Assembly (NCBI RefSeq): GCF_026241155.1
Contig: NZ_JAPFGP010000006.1
Location: 186,001 to 250,000 of the forward strand
Direction of reading: 5' to 3'
Source of the DNA: Paucibacter sp. PLA-PC-4
GTDB taxonomy: Bacteria > Pseudomonadota > Gammaproteobacteria > Burkholderiales > Burkholderiaceae_C
Length of the DNA: 64,000 bases
The notes beneath the pieces are model-generated. The model did not search any database. It worked only from the letters and a program-made list of their open reading frames with translations, and was not told the origin of the DNA. Positions 24,127-32,675 of this stretch are shown here, one piece after another (within the stretch, counting starts at the first letter, position 1; each line of letters opens with the position of its first letter). The position numbers and the translations under genes are program-made.

Positions 24127-24576
24127 ATGAGCACGACCACCATCCGCCTGCACCGCGTGCTGCGCGCGCCGGCCGAGCGCATCTACCGCGCTTTTCTCGA
24201 TGCGGCGGCCTTCAGCAAATGGCTGCCCCCGCATGGCTTCACCGGCACGGTCCACGAGATGGATCCTCGGGTCGGCGGCAGCTATCGCATGTCCTTCACC
24301 AATCTGACGACCCAGCAAAGCCATGGCTTTGGCGGCCGCTATCTCGAGTTGGTCCCGCATGAGCGGCTGAGCTACACGGCCGTCTTCGACCTAGCGCTCA
24401 ATCTGCCCGGTGAGATGCGCACGACCGTGACGCTCAAAGCGGTGTTCTGCGGCACGGAGGTCCACATCGAGCAGCAGGGCATACCGGCCCAGATTCCGGC
24501 CGAGGCCTGCTATCTGGGCTGGCAGGAGTCGCTGACCTTGCTGGCCCAGTTGGTCGAGCCCGAGATCCGCCAGTAG
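24127..24576 (+). CDS. SRPBCC / AHSA1-domain protein
   Basis: A 149-residue START-like protein: 'RLHRVLRAPAERIYRAFLDAAAFSKWLPPHGFTGTV' opens the family fold, followed by 'GGSYRMSFTN' and the C-terminal helix 'GWQESLTLLAQLVEP'. AHSA1-type proteins hold hydrophobic ligands in a deep cavity and are often stress-related or act as co-chaperones. GGAGAA lies 12 bases before ATG 24127. It follows the Crp/Fnr gene by 46 bases and precedes a VOC gene by 51, probably one operon. Confidence 0.92.
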   Translation: MSTTTIRLHRVLRAPAERIYRAFLDAAAFSKWLPPHGFTGTVHEMDPRVGGSYRMSFTNLTTQQSHGFGGRYLELVPHERLSYTAVFDLALNLPGEMRTTVTLKAVFCGTEVHIEQQGIPAQIPAEACYLGWQESLTLLAQLVEPEIRQ

Positions 24577-24627
24577 CATCACCGGCCCGCGTATCCCGCC
24601 ATCCGTCCGAACACCAGGAGCCCGCCG

Positions 24628-25026
24628 ATGTTTTCCCATGTCTTTGTCGGCGTCAGCGACTTTGAGCGCGCTTTGGCCTTCTACACGCCGCTGATGGCCA
24701 GCTTGGGTCTGCCGCCGCGCTTTTGCGATCGCGGCCGCCCCTGGGCTGGCTGGCAGACGCCGGGAAGCGCCAATGGCCGCCCGCTGTTCCTGATAGGCCG
24801 GCCCCATGACGGCCAGGCCCATCTGCCGGGCAATGGTCAGATGCCGGCTTTTCTGGCCGCTGATAGAGCCGGTGTAGATGCAGCGCATGCGCTGGCGCTG
24901 CGCCTGGGCGGCCGCTGCGAGGGCCCGCCGGGCCTGCGGCCCGACTACCACCCGCATTACTACGGCGCCTACTTCCGCGACACCGAGGGCAACAAGCTCG
25001 GCGTGGCCTGCCACACGGCCGAATAG
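24628..25026 (+). CDS. VOC-family (glyoxalase/bleomycin resistance) protein
   Basis: A 132-residue vicinal-oxygen-chelate protein: 'FSHVFVGVSDFERALAFYTPLMASLG' at the start and 'DYHPHYYGAYFRDTEGNKLGVACH' at the end are the paired beta-alpha-beta-beta-beta motifs; the last contains the usual metal-site Glu region (DTEGN). The reaction is unknown. Third gene after the Crp/Fnr regulator. Confidence 0.92.
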   Translation: MFSHVFVGVSDFERALAFYTPLMASLGLPPRFCDRGRPWAGWQTPGSANGRPLFLIGRPHDGQAHLPGNGQMPAFLAADRAGVDAAHALALRLGGRCEGPPGLRPDYHPHYYGAYFRDTEGNKLGVACHTAE

Positions 25027-25037
25027 CTGGGTCGGCA

Positions 25038-25560
25038 TCAGCCGGGCTTCTTCGACCGCCGCCTCTGCCCCGCCCCGGCCCCGTGCTGGCGCAGTTCCTG
25101 CGCGGTCAGGAAGAAGTCGCGGTTGCCGGCCACCCGCTCCACCGCGAGATCGATGAAAGCGCGCACCCGAGCCGGCTGCCGTGATAGGCATACAAGCCCA
25201 GGTGCTCGGCCACATGGTCGATCAGCAGCGGCACCAGCAGACCGACGCGTATCAGCGGTGCGGCGCTGACGCCAACGAGCTGGCCGATGAACTCGCCGCC
25301 CAGCACGGCCTTCTCTTCGAGCTCGACATCGTTGGTGCACAGCCGCGCCGGGATGGCGTGCGAGACGATGTCTTCGCCGACCTTGAAGTCCCAGCTCATC
25401 AGTTTGCTGGTGGCCGGGTGGCGAAAGCCGCTGCAGCGGTGCTGCGAGGACAGCAACTCGTCGATGCTGGCGGGCATGCCGCGGCGCCGCAGATAGCGGG
25501 GAGCCGCGCAGACAATCAGCTGGATCGGCAGCAGCCGTCGCCTATCGAAGTAATAGATCT
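25038..25560 (-). pseudogene. LysR-family regulator remnant (truncated and frameshifted)
   Basis: On the minus strand the effector-binding domain of a LysR regulator is readable from about 25560 ('RRLLPIQLIVCAAPRYLRRRG', then 'VGVSAAPLIRVGLLVPLLIDHVAEHLGLYAYHGSR') to about 25180; there the frame breaks and continues in another frame as 'QPARVRAFIDLAVERV ... LTAQELRQHG'. The helix-turn-helix and first half of the gene are missing: the promoter region and start of the aldolase-like gene lie where they should be. It is therefore a decayed gene, probably once the regulator of its neighbour. Confidence 0.8.
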
Positions 25561-25644
25561 CGGTGCTCGTGCAAAGCAGGGCTTGGCATCGGTACGAGGG
25601 CGGGAGACAAGCAGAATCGACCTGTCGCCACAATATTGCCCGCC

Positions 25645-26772
25645 ATGATCCCTGCCCTGCCCCCCGTCGCACGCCCCGGCGATGCGCTGTCGGCCGTCGA
25701 CACACCGGCCCTGCTCCTCGATCTGGACGCCTTCGAACGCAACCTCGATCGCATGCAGGCCGCTGCCGCGGCTGCCGGCCTGGCTCTGCGTCCTCATGCC
25801 AAGGCGCACAAATGCCCGGCCATCGCCCAGGCCCAAATCGCCCGCGGCGCCGTGGGCATTTGCTGCCAGAAGGTCAGCGAGGCCATCCCTTTTTTGCAGG
25901 CCGGCATCAGCGACATCCACATCAGCAACGAGGTGGTCGGCGCCGCCAAGACCGTGTTGCTGGCCCAACTGGCACTGCAAGGCCGGCTCAGCGTCTGCGT
26001 CGACCACGCCGAGCAGGTCGCGGCGCTGGCCGCAGCCACGGCCGAGGCCGGCAGCCGGCTGGATGTGTTCGTCGAGATCAATATCGGCCAGAACCGCTGC
26101 GGCGTTGTCGCGCAGGCGCCTGCCGTGCAGCGACTGGTTGAGGCGATCGCCGCCCATCCGCAGCTGCGCTTCAAGGGCTTGCAGGCCTATCACGGCGCGC
26201 TCCAGCACCTGCGCGGCCATGCCGAGCGGCGCGAGGCGGTGGCCGCAGCGGCGGGGCGCACGGCTGCGGTCGTCGCGGCGCTGGCACGGGACGGCGTGCG
26301 CTGCGAGACCGTGACCGGCGGCGGCACGGGCAGCGCAGAGTTCGATCTGCACGCCGGTGTCTACACCGAGCTGCAGCCGGGCTCCTACGTCTTCATGGAC
26401 GGCGACTACGGGCGCAACGACTACGGCCAGGCGCTGCGCTTCGAGCACAGTCTGTTTGTCGCCACCACGGTGATGAGCCAGGGCAGCGGCGATCGCGTGG
26501 TGGTCGATGCCGGCTTGAAGTCGCTGGCGGTCGACTCTGGTCTGCCCACGCTCTGGGGCGATGCCGGGCTGAGCTATGTCTCGGCCAACGACGAGCATGG
26601 CCTCGTGCAGCTCGCCGATGCGGCCACGACCCGGCCAGCACTGGGCCGTCAGTTGCTGCTGGTGCCGGGCCATTGCGATCCGACGCTGAATCTGCATGAC
26701 GAAATCGTCGCAGTGCGCGCCGGCAGGGTCGAGGCCGTCTGGCCGATTGCCGCGCGGGGCTTGAGCCGCTGA
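25645..26772 (+). CDS. DSD1-family PLP enzyme (D-threonine aldolase / 3-hydroxyaspartate aldolase-like)
   Basis: A 375-residue fold-type III PLP enzyme. The pyridoxal lysine is in RPHAKAHKC (Lys53), the alanine-racemase-like barrel covers residues about 20-250 ('CVDHAEQVAALA', 'VFVEINIGQNRCGV', 'TVTGGGTGSAEFD'), and the C-terminal metal site is 'PGHCDPTLNLHD'. Members cleave D-threonine or 3-hydroxy-D-aspartate to glycine or glyoxylate plus an aldehyde/amino acid, or dehydrate D-serine. I cannot separate these by eye. ATG 25645 is preferred to TTG 25636. It is divergent from the dead LysR gene. Confidence 0.9.
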   Translation: MIPALPPVARPGDALSAVDTPALLLDLDAFERNLDRMQAAAAAAGLALRPHAKAHKCPAIAQAQIARGAVGICCQKVSEAIPFLQAGISDIHISNEVVGAAKTVLLAQLALQGRLSVCVDHAEQVAALAAATAEAGSRLDVFVEINIGQNRCGVVAQAPAVQRLVEAIAAHPQLRFKGLQAYHGALQHLRGHAERREAVAAAAGRTAAVVAALARDGVRCETVTGGGTGSAEFDLHAGVYTELQPGSYVFMDGDYGRNDYGQALRFEHSLFVATTVMSQGSGDRVVVDAGLKSLAVDSGLPTLWGDAGLSYVSANDEHGLVQLADAATTRPALGRQLLLVPGHCDPTLNLHDEIVAVRAGRVEAVWPIAARGLSR

Positions 26773-26863
26773 GCATTTCTTGCGCGCACGGGCCTGCGAG
26801 ACTTTGCCGAGCACAGACAATCGGCCGTTGGCGATTCGCCGTGCTCGCGCAAGCACCTTCTGC

Positions 26864-28837
26864 ATGGATTACTTTCTTCATCACGACAAGCTGGCCGCGC
26901 TCGAGGCGCGACTTCAGTTCCGGCAGCCCGCCAACACCGATCCGGCCTGGCTGGAGCTGGCCTGGCAGCTGCGCCAGCGCGATGGCGAGCGCAGCGAGGC
27001 CCTGGTCGCCCGGCTCGCGCAAGCTGCGCTGCCGCTGTCCAGCCGTGGTCGCCTGGGCCTGATACGGGCCGAGCTGGCTCTGCTGGGCGCGCGCTTCGAC
27101 GAGGCGCGCCAACAGCTGGCTGAGGCTGAGGCGGCGTTCGCGGCGGCCGGCGACAGCCTGGGGCTGGGCGACGCCGGCATCGCCCGCGCGATGTTGGCCG
27201 CTGCCGGTGGCGATGTGGCCGGCTGGCGCCGCGAGCTGGAGGCCCAGCAGCGCCACTTCGAGGCCGCCGGTCATGCCGAGCGGGCGCGGCTGGCCGCCGC
27301 CTGGGCCAATCTCGCCGCCTTCGGTGACGATACGCAGACCGTGCTGGGCCGGGTGGCCAGCTTGCGCGCGCAGGGGCCGGTCGCCGAGGACGTCGAGGCC
27401 TTGCTGGCGATGACCGAGGGCTACCGTGCCTTCGATGCGGGCTCGCATGGGGCGGCGATCGGCCGCTTCATGGCTGCCTTCGAGGCCGCCGAGCGCATGG
27501 GTCTGCGGCTCTACCAGATCCGCATCGCTTTCTCAATTGCGGCGGCCCTGTCCAATCTGGAGGATATGGACGCCGCCCTGCCCTGGTTGGAGCGCTCGCT
27601 GGAACTTGCGCGAGCCGCCGGCTGGCCGGTGACCCTGGGCGAGGCACTGGCCACGCTGGGCAATTTCTACCGCGAAAACGGCTATCTGGAACGCGGTCAG
27701 CAGACCTTGGCCGAGGCGCTGCGCTGGCTGCAGGCGGCGCCCGATTCCCGTGGCAACGGGCTGGCCCATTGCTATGCCGGCCATGCCGAGCTGGCGGCCG
27801 ATCAATGGCAAACGGCGATCCGCCACGGCCGTCAGGCCGAGCGCATTGCCCGCGCCATGGCCTCGTGGCCCCTGGTGGTCGACGCGTTGGTGGTGGTAGC
27901 CAGGGCGGCCAGCCGCAGCGGCGACGCGCAGGCCGGCTTTGCCGCCGCCCGCGAGGCCCAGTCGCTGGCCGACGCGCAGGGCCTGGCTCATTGGTGGATC
28001 GTCGCGACGCGCGCCCTGGCCGAGCTGCATGCGTGCCATGCCGGGTCCGGGCCGCAGGGCGGGGCGCGGGCCGCCCTGGACTGCCTGCAACAGGCCAGCG
28101 TCCGAGCCAATGCGCTGGGCAGCGGCCGCGAGGGCGTGGAGCTGCTGGTCGAGCTGGCGGCGGCGTTCGAGCGGGTCGGTGATCTCGCTCAGGCCCTGGT
28201 CACCGAACGCCAGGCGCGGGCTGCGGCCAATACGCTGGAGCGCCAGCGCCTGGCCAACCGCATGCTGTCCGCCGAGCTGCGCCACGAGCTCGAGTTGCAG
28301 CGCCGCGAGGCTGAGCTGCAGCGGCGCCTGGCCAACACCGATGTGCTGACCGGCATTCCCAACCGGCGCTGCTTTCTCGAGCGCATGACCACCGAGCTCG
28401 GCCGCTGCCGGCGCAGCGGCCGCGTACTGAGCCTGGTGATGGCCGACATCGACCGCTTCAAGTCCATCAACGACAGCCTCGGTCATGCGGCCGGCGACGT
28501 GGTCATCGCAGCCGTGGCCCAGGCGCTGGCCGCACATCAGCGCGCCGGGGATAGCGTGGGCCGGCTCGGCGGTGAAGAGTTCGCATTGCTGCTGCCGGAC
28601 ACCGATCTGGCGGCCGCGACCCTGGTGGCTGAGCGCTTGCGTGCCCAAGTGCAAGCCCTGCTGATCGAATGGTCCGGCCAGCCTGTGCCAGTGACGATGA
28701 GCTTTGGCTGCAGCGACAGCCACGGCGAGGGCGACGATGCGCTAGGCGCCTTGATGCACCGAGCCGATCAGGCGCTGTACGAAGCCAAGCGCGGTGGTCG
28801 CAACCGTGTGGCCCTGCTGGCGCTCGCGGCGGGCTGA
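26864..28837 (+). CDS. Diguanylate cyclase with N-terminal TPR-like sensor region
   Basis: A 657-residue soluble protein. Residues about 10-480 are made of repeated helical pairs rich in Ala and Leu (TPR-like, e.g. 'LGEALATLGNFYRENGYLERGQQTLAEAL'). A short coiled segment ('ELRHELELQRREAELQRRLAN') leads to a GGDEF domain (about 495-655) with 'TDVLTGIPNRRCFLERM', the product-site GGEEF and 'DQALYEAKRGGRN'. The intact GGEEF predicts synthesis of cyclic di-GMP. No upstream RxxD inhibitory site was obvious. The TPR part probably binds a protein or peptide partner. ATG 26864 was chosen because upstream sequence is not protein-like. Confidence 0.92.
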   Translation: MDYFLHHDKLAALEARLQFRQPANTDPAWLELAWQLRQRDGERSEALVARLAQAALPLSSRGRLGLIRAELALLGARFDEARQQLAEAEAAFAAAGDSLGLGDAGIARAMLAAAGGDVAGWRRELEAQQRHFEAAGHAERARLAAAWANLAAFGDDTQTVLGRVASLRAQGPVAEDVEALLAMTEGYRAFDAGSHGAAIGRFMAAFEAAERMGLRLYQIRIAFSIAAALSNLEDMDAALPWLERSLELARAAGWPVTLGEALATLGNFYRENGYLERGQQTLAEALRWLQAAPDSRGNGLAHCYAGHAELAADQWQTAIRHGRQAERIARAMASWPLVVDALVVVARAASRSGDAQAGFAAAREAQSLADAQGLAHWWIVATRALAELHACHAGSGPQGGARAALDCLQQASVRANALGSGREGVELLVELAAAFERVGDLAQALVTERQARAAANTLERQRLANRMLSAELRHELELQRREAELQRRLANTDVLTGIPNRRCFLERMTTELGRCRRSGRVLSLVMADIDRFKSINDSLGHAAGDVVIAAVAQALAAHQRAGDSVGRLGGEEFALLLPDTDLAAATLVAERLRAQVQALLIEWSGQPVPVTMSFGCSDSHGEGDDALGALMHRADQALYEAKRGGRNRVALLALAAG

Positions 28838-28921
28838 ACCGCGCGCCAGGGTCGGCTTCGTTGGCTTGCATCGCCTAAACTGCGCGCTGACCGATATGCC
28901 GATGGCCATGGGAGCGAGTGG

Positions 28922-29710
28922 GTGCGAACACTGCTGCGAAGTCTGTTGTTGCTGTGTTTGCCGCTGAGCGTGGCGGCGCAGCCGATGGTGGCGACGCTCG
29001 CGATGGACGAGGCCTATCCACCGTACAGCCATATCGAGCATGAGCAGCCGGCCGGTCTTTACGTGCAGCTGCTGCAGCGTGCTGCACAGGGCGTGCCCGG
29101 CTGGACCTTGAGGCTCGCGCCCATGCCCTGGGGTCGTGCCTTGCGCGAAGCCGAGCAGGGTGCGGTGGACGGCGTATTGCCGCCCTACCGTGGCCTCGGG
29201 CGCGACTGGATCGCGTTGTACGCCGGCCCGCTGCACCGCGAGGAGGTGGTGCTGCACTGCGCCGGCGCGACCGGGATCGGCCCGACCAGCCACTGGCCCG
29301 ATGACTTCAGCGGCCTGCGGATCGGCACGATGCGCGGCTATCTGCTGAGCCAGGCGCTCAGCGATGCGGTGGAACACAAGAAGCTCAGCAAGCTCGAGTT
29401 CCGCAACGGCCGCGACGCGCTGGCCGCGCTGGCCGGTGGCCAGATCGACTGCTACGCGAACGACCGGCTCAGCATCGAGATTGCACATCAGCAGGCCTTG
29501 GCCGACCCGATCTGGGCCAAGCGGGTGCCGGTGCGGCTGGAGCCGGCCTATCTGCTGTCGAGCCAGCTGGCTTATGTGGGCTTCTCTCAGCAGGCGCTGA
29601 ACAAGCGGCCCGAGCTGGCCGACTTCGTACGCGCGTTGGATGCGCAGCTGGTCCAGCTGCGCACCAGCGGCGAGATGCAGCGCTTCGTGGGCCTGTACAA
29701 GCCGCGCTGA
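28922..29710 (+). CDS. Periplasmic substrate-binding protein (SBP_bac_3-like), orphan
   Basis: A 262-residue secreted protein beginning with GTG 28922 behind GGGAGCGAG. A signal peptide ends near 'SVAAQPMVATLAMDEAYPPYSHIE'; the next part ('GLYVQLLQRAAQ', 'LRLAPMPWGRALREAEQGAVDGVLPPYRG', 'LRIGTMRGYLLSQAL', 'GGQIDCYANDRL') is the polar-amino-acid-binding type. These orphan proteins next to c-di-GMP genes often feed signals to them. It follows the diguanylate cyclase by 84 bases, so a functional link is plausible but unproven. Confidence 0.88.
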   Translation: MRTLLRSLLLLCLPLSVAAQPMVATLAMDEAYPPYSHIEHEQPAGLYVQLLQRAAQGVPGWTLRLAPMPWGRALREAEQGAVDGVLPPYRGLGRDWIALYAGPLHREEVVLHCAGATGIGPTSHWPDDFSGLRIGTMRGYLLSQALSDAVEHKKLSKLEFRNGRDALAALAGGQIDCYANDRLSIEIAHQQALADPIWAKRVPVRLEPAYLLSSQLAYVGFSQQALNKRPELADFVRALDAQLVQLRTSGEMQRFVGLYKPR

Positions 29711-29734
29711 TCGGACTTCGGCTCACGCCCTGGA

Positions 29735-31828
29735 TCAGGCCTGCATTCGCCGCAGGCGCAGCTCGAACACCACGCCGTCCGCGACATTGCAGGCCCGGAT
29801 CTGCCCGTCCATCTTGGCCAGGTAGGTCTTGGCGACGAACAGGCCCTGGCCGCGCCGCTGTCCAGGCGACTCCGGTTCCAGATCGGATACGCCGTATTCG
29901 AAGATCTTTTCCAGCATGTCTTGTGCGATCTGCGGGCCCTGGTTGTGGATGTGCAGCACGGCACTGTCATCGGCTTCGGCGCTCAGTGTCAGCGTGATCG
30001 GCGTTCCGGGCGGACGATAGCGGTCGGCATTGCCGAGCACATGGGTGACCGCGTCCTCCAGCGAGTACTCGTCGGCACGCACCTGGAACGGCGCACCCAG
30101 CGGGGTGTAGCGCACGTTCTCGATAGCGGCGAAGCCGGCATTGGCCGCCACATGGCTCAGGAACTCATCGAGGTCCAGGCTGACAAGCTCGAGCGTGGCC
30201 GACGCCAGGGCCTCGCCAGGCGAGGCCGTGCCGTAGAGCACCCGCACGGCTTGTTGCATGCGCTGCACATAGCGATGGCTGGCGTCGTCAGTCGATCCGT
30301 GCAACACCATCAGCGATTGCAGTGGCGACATGATCTCGTGGCCTACCGCGTGCCACATCTCCCGTTCGCGCTCGGCGCGCAGCTGTTCGCGTCGCAGCCC
30401 GTCCTTGACCCGCTGCAGCAGCTCGGCCAGCGAGCCTGCCAAAATTCCCAGCTCGTCGGGGCCGCGCAGGTCCGAGACATCAAGATCGCCTATGCGCTGG
30501 TCGATCTGCGGATCTTGCATGTTGTAGCTGACCGCGGCGGCCCGCTTCGTCAGCACCGCGATGCGACGTATCAGCCCCAGTTCGATGATCAGCCAGGCGG
30601 CCGCGATGGCGGCCAGCATGGCGCCGACCAGCCAACTCAGCCGCGCCGCGCGGGCGGCGAGACCCCGGTCCAGGCTCGTCAGATCGCCACTCAGGCGCAC
30701 TTCGTAGCGGCCGGCAGGTGTCAATATCTGGTCCCTCGCCTGCAGGTTCATGTCTTGTGTCGGCACCGGCAGTTGCCGCACCAGCCGGCTCAGCCACGCC
30801 GACGCACTGGCCTGAGGCTCGGGGCCCGAGCGGGTGGCGATGGTTTGGGGCGTCGCTGCGAGCTTGACGATGCTCAGTGTCTCGCCCGGCTGCAAGGCCG
30901 CGCCGATGCGGGCCAATGACAGCGGCGGCGTGGCGCCGGGCGTGGCGCTGTCGAACAGTGCCGGGCCGTCGCCGGGCGCCAGCAGCTGTAAGCGCACCTC
31001 GATGCGGTCCAGATCGGCCGGTGGCCAGGCCGGCTGCGGCCTTTGGAACAGGGCTTGGCGAAAGGCCTCGACCGGCAGGCGAATCGAGTAGAAGGCGCGG
31101 CGCGGGCAGTCCGGGGCCGTGCTGGTGGGGTCCACACAAGGCCCCTCGCGCCATAACCAGGCACGGAAATCGCGCTGCGGCCGCGCCTGGCGCTGCAGCT
31201 GCGGTCCGGTTTCGGTAAAGCCCGTCAGTCGGCCGCGCTGGGCCTCGCCGCTGCCGGCGGCCATGGCCTCGAAGGGGGCGATCCAGATGTCGTCCCGGCC
31301 GCGCAGTCGCAGGCTCACGCGAGCGCGGTGCACGGCCGACAGATCCAGGCCGCCGCGCTGGCGACCCACCAGCGGGCCGCTGTCCAGGCTGCCGACAAGG
31401 TAGATGAAGCCCCCGGCATAGGCGTTGCTGCCCACCGCGACGCACAGGCTGGCGCCGTCCGGGTACTGGAGCGCGCAGCCCGACATCTCGACCGCGCGCT
31501 GGGCCTTGTACTGCTCGTCGAAGTCGATGGCCGAGAAGGGCAGCAGCAGCGGCGCCAGGGCCTGGCCCGGCGCTTGATCGCGGCCGGGGTTCAGCAGCGC
31601 CAGCTGACCGGCCGGGTGGCGTAGTTGGGTGACGATCTCGGCCAGCGATTGCCGGAAGCCCTGCTCATAGCGCTGGTAGCTGCGCTGCTTCTCCTCGATC
31701 AGCAGGCTCAGCGCCAGCGCCAGCGTGGCCAGCAGCAGCAGCAGGAAGACACCGTGGAACACGATGCGGCGGCGAAACGCCGCCACGCCCAGGCGCGGCA
31801 CGGCCAGGGTGCCAAGCTCGAACTTCAC
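29735..31828 (-). CDS. Membrane sensor histidine kinase
   Basis: A 697-residue kinase starting with GTG 31828. One membrane helix lies at about 22-45 and another near 395-418, with a periplasmic domain of about 350 residues between them that I do not recognise. Then come a HAMP-like segment, a His-kinase dimer region with His497 in 'AVGHEIMSPLQSL', and a HATPase_c domain ('VTHVLGNADRYRPPGTPI', 'VLHIHNQGPQIAQ', 'GQRRGQGLFVAKTYLAKMDG'). The G2 box and N box (LGNADRY) are intact. Its start overlaps the response-regulator stop, so the pair is an operon transcribed regulator first. Confidence 0.92.
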   Translation of the reverse strand: MKFELGTLAVPRLGVAAFRRRIVFHGVFLLLLLATLALALSLLIEEKQRSYQRYEQGFRQSLAEIVTQLRHPAGQLALLNPGRDQAPGQALAPLLLPFSAIDFDEQYKAQRAVEMSGCALQYPDGASLCVAVGSNAYAGGFIYLVGSLDSGPLVGRQRGGLDLSAVHRARVSLRLRGRDDIWIAPFEAMAAGSGEAQRGRLTGFTETGPQLQRQARPQRDFRAWLWREGPCVDPTSTAPDCPRRAFYSIRLPVEAFRQALFQRPQPAWPPADLDRIEVRLQLLAPGDGPALFDSATPGATPPLSLARIGAALQPGETLSIVKLAATPQTIATRSGPEPQASASAWLSRLVRQLPVPTQDMNLQARDQILTPAGRYEVRLSGDLTSLDRGLAARAARLSWLVGAMLAAIAAAWLIIELGLIRRIAVLTKRAAAVSYNMQDPQIDQRIGDLDVSDLRGPDELGILAGSLAELLQRVKDGLRREQLRAEREREMWHAVGHEIMSPLQSLMVLHGSTDDASHRYVQRMQQAVRVLYGTASPGEALASATLELVSLDLDEFLSHVAANAGFAAIENVRYTPLGAPFQVRADEYSLEDAVTHVLGNADRYRPPGTPITLTLSAEADDSAVLHIHNQGPQIAQDMLEKIFEYGVSDLEPESPGQRRGQGLFVAKTYLAKMDGQIRACNVADGVVFELRLRRMQA

Positions 31829-32529
31829 GACGGGGCCGTCCAGCGGAACCCACGCATTGGCACATTCTCGATCGCATCGAATGCGGAATCGACATCGCGA
31901 AAGGCGTCGCGGATGGTCGAGACATGCTTGCGCACGTTGTCGCGGTTGCGGCCGCTCTTGACCACCTCGAACAGCTCCTCATAGGACACGACCTGACCCC
32001 GGCGCTGGTGCAAGGTGGCAAGGATGCGCTGGGCCGTCAGCGGCAGATTGATCCGCTGGCCGCGCCAGATCGCCGAGCGCTGCCACAGCGGGTCCAGAAG
32101 CAGCTCGTCGTTGGTCTCGTCTGCGGCCGCCGCAGCGGGCTGGCGAGCCTTGGCGGCGCGCAAGATGTCCAGAAAGGTCTCGATGAACTCGGCCTCCCCG
32201 AAGCTCGTCTTTTGCAGATAGTCCCAGGCGTCCAGCGCCTTCATGATGCCCCGGTAGATGGCGGCCGGCATTGCCGATACGACCAGCACCGGCGTGCCCT
32301 GGTGCAGCTTGTTGATCGCATTGATCAAGGCCACGCCGGCATGGCGCTCACGGCCCAACTCGATGTCCAGCACCACCATCGCGTAGGACTCGCGGGCCAG
32401 TGCGGCCTCGGCGGCGTCACGGTCGAACCACTGGTCGATCTGCAGCTCTGGGCGGGCGGCGCGTATCCAACCTGCCAGCTGGTTGCTGGTGGGCCTGTCG
32501 TCTTCGATGACGGCGATGCGGGTGCTCAT
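31825..32529 (-). CDS. Response regulator with winged-helix output domain
   Basis: A 234-residue regulator. The receiver domain (about 1-125) has 'VIEDD' at the start, phospho-acceptor Asp55 in 'VVLDIELG', 'VLVVSAMPA' and the conserved Lys in 'LQKTSFGEAE'. The C-terminal part (about 150-232) looks like an OmpR-type winged helix ('LTAQRILATLHQRRGQVVSYEELFEVV', 'RNRDNVRKHVSTIRDAF', 'IENVPMRGFRW'). It overlaps the kinase gene by 4 bases. Target genes are unknown. Confidence 0.92.
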   Translation of the reverse strand: MSTRIAVIEDDRPTSNQLAGWIRAARPELQIDQWFDRDAAEAALARESYAMVVLDIELGRERHAGVALINAINKLHQGTPVLVVSAMPAAIYRGIMKALDAWDYLQKTSFGEAEFIETFLDILRAAKARQPAAAAADETNDELLLDPLWQRSAIWRGQRINLPLTAQRILATLHQRRGQVVSYEELFEVVKSGRNRDNVRKHVSTIRDAFRDVDSAFDAIENVPMRGFRWTAPS

Positions 32530-32675
32530 GGCGGGGAATTATGGGCGGGGCGGGCTTCAGAGCCCGTGAGGATTTCTTCCGGGCCGTGAGTACATGCGCC
32601 CGTCCGCTCCATGGTTGCTTCCGGCGCTTGCGGGAATGATGGCTTCACCCAATCCGGGGGTGAACGAGAACCACC

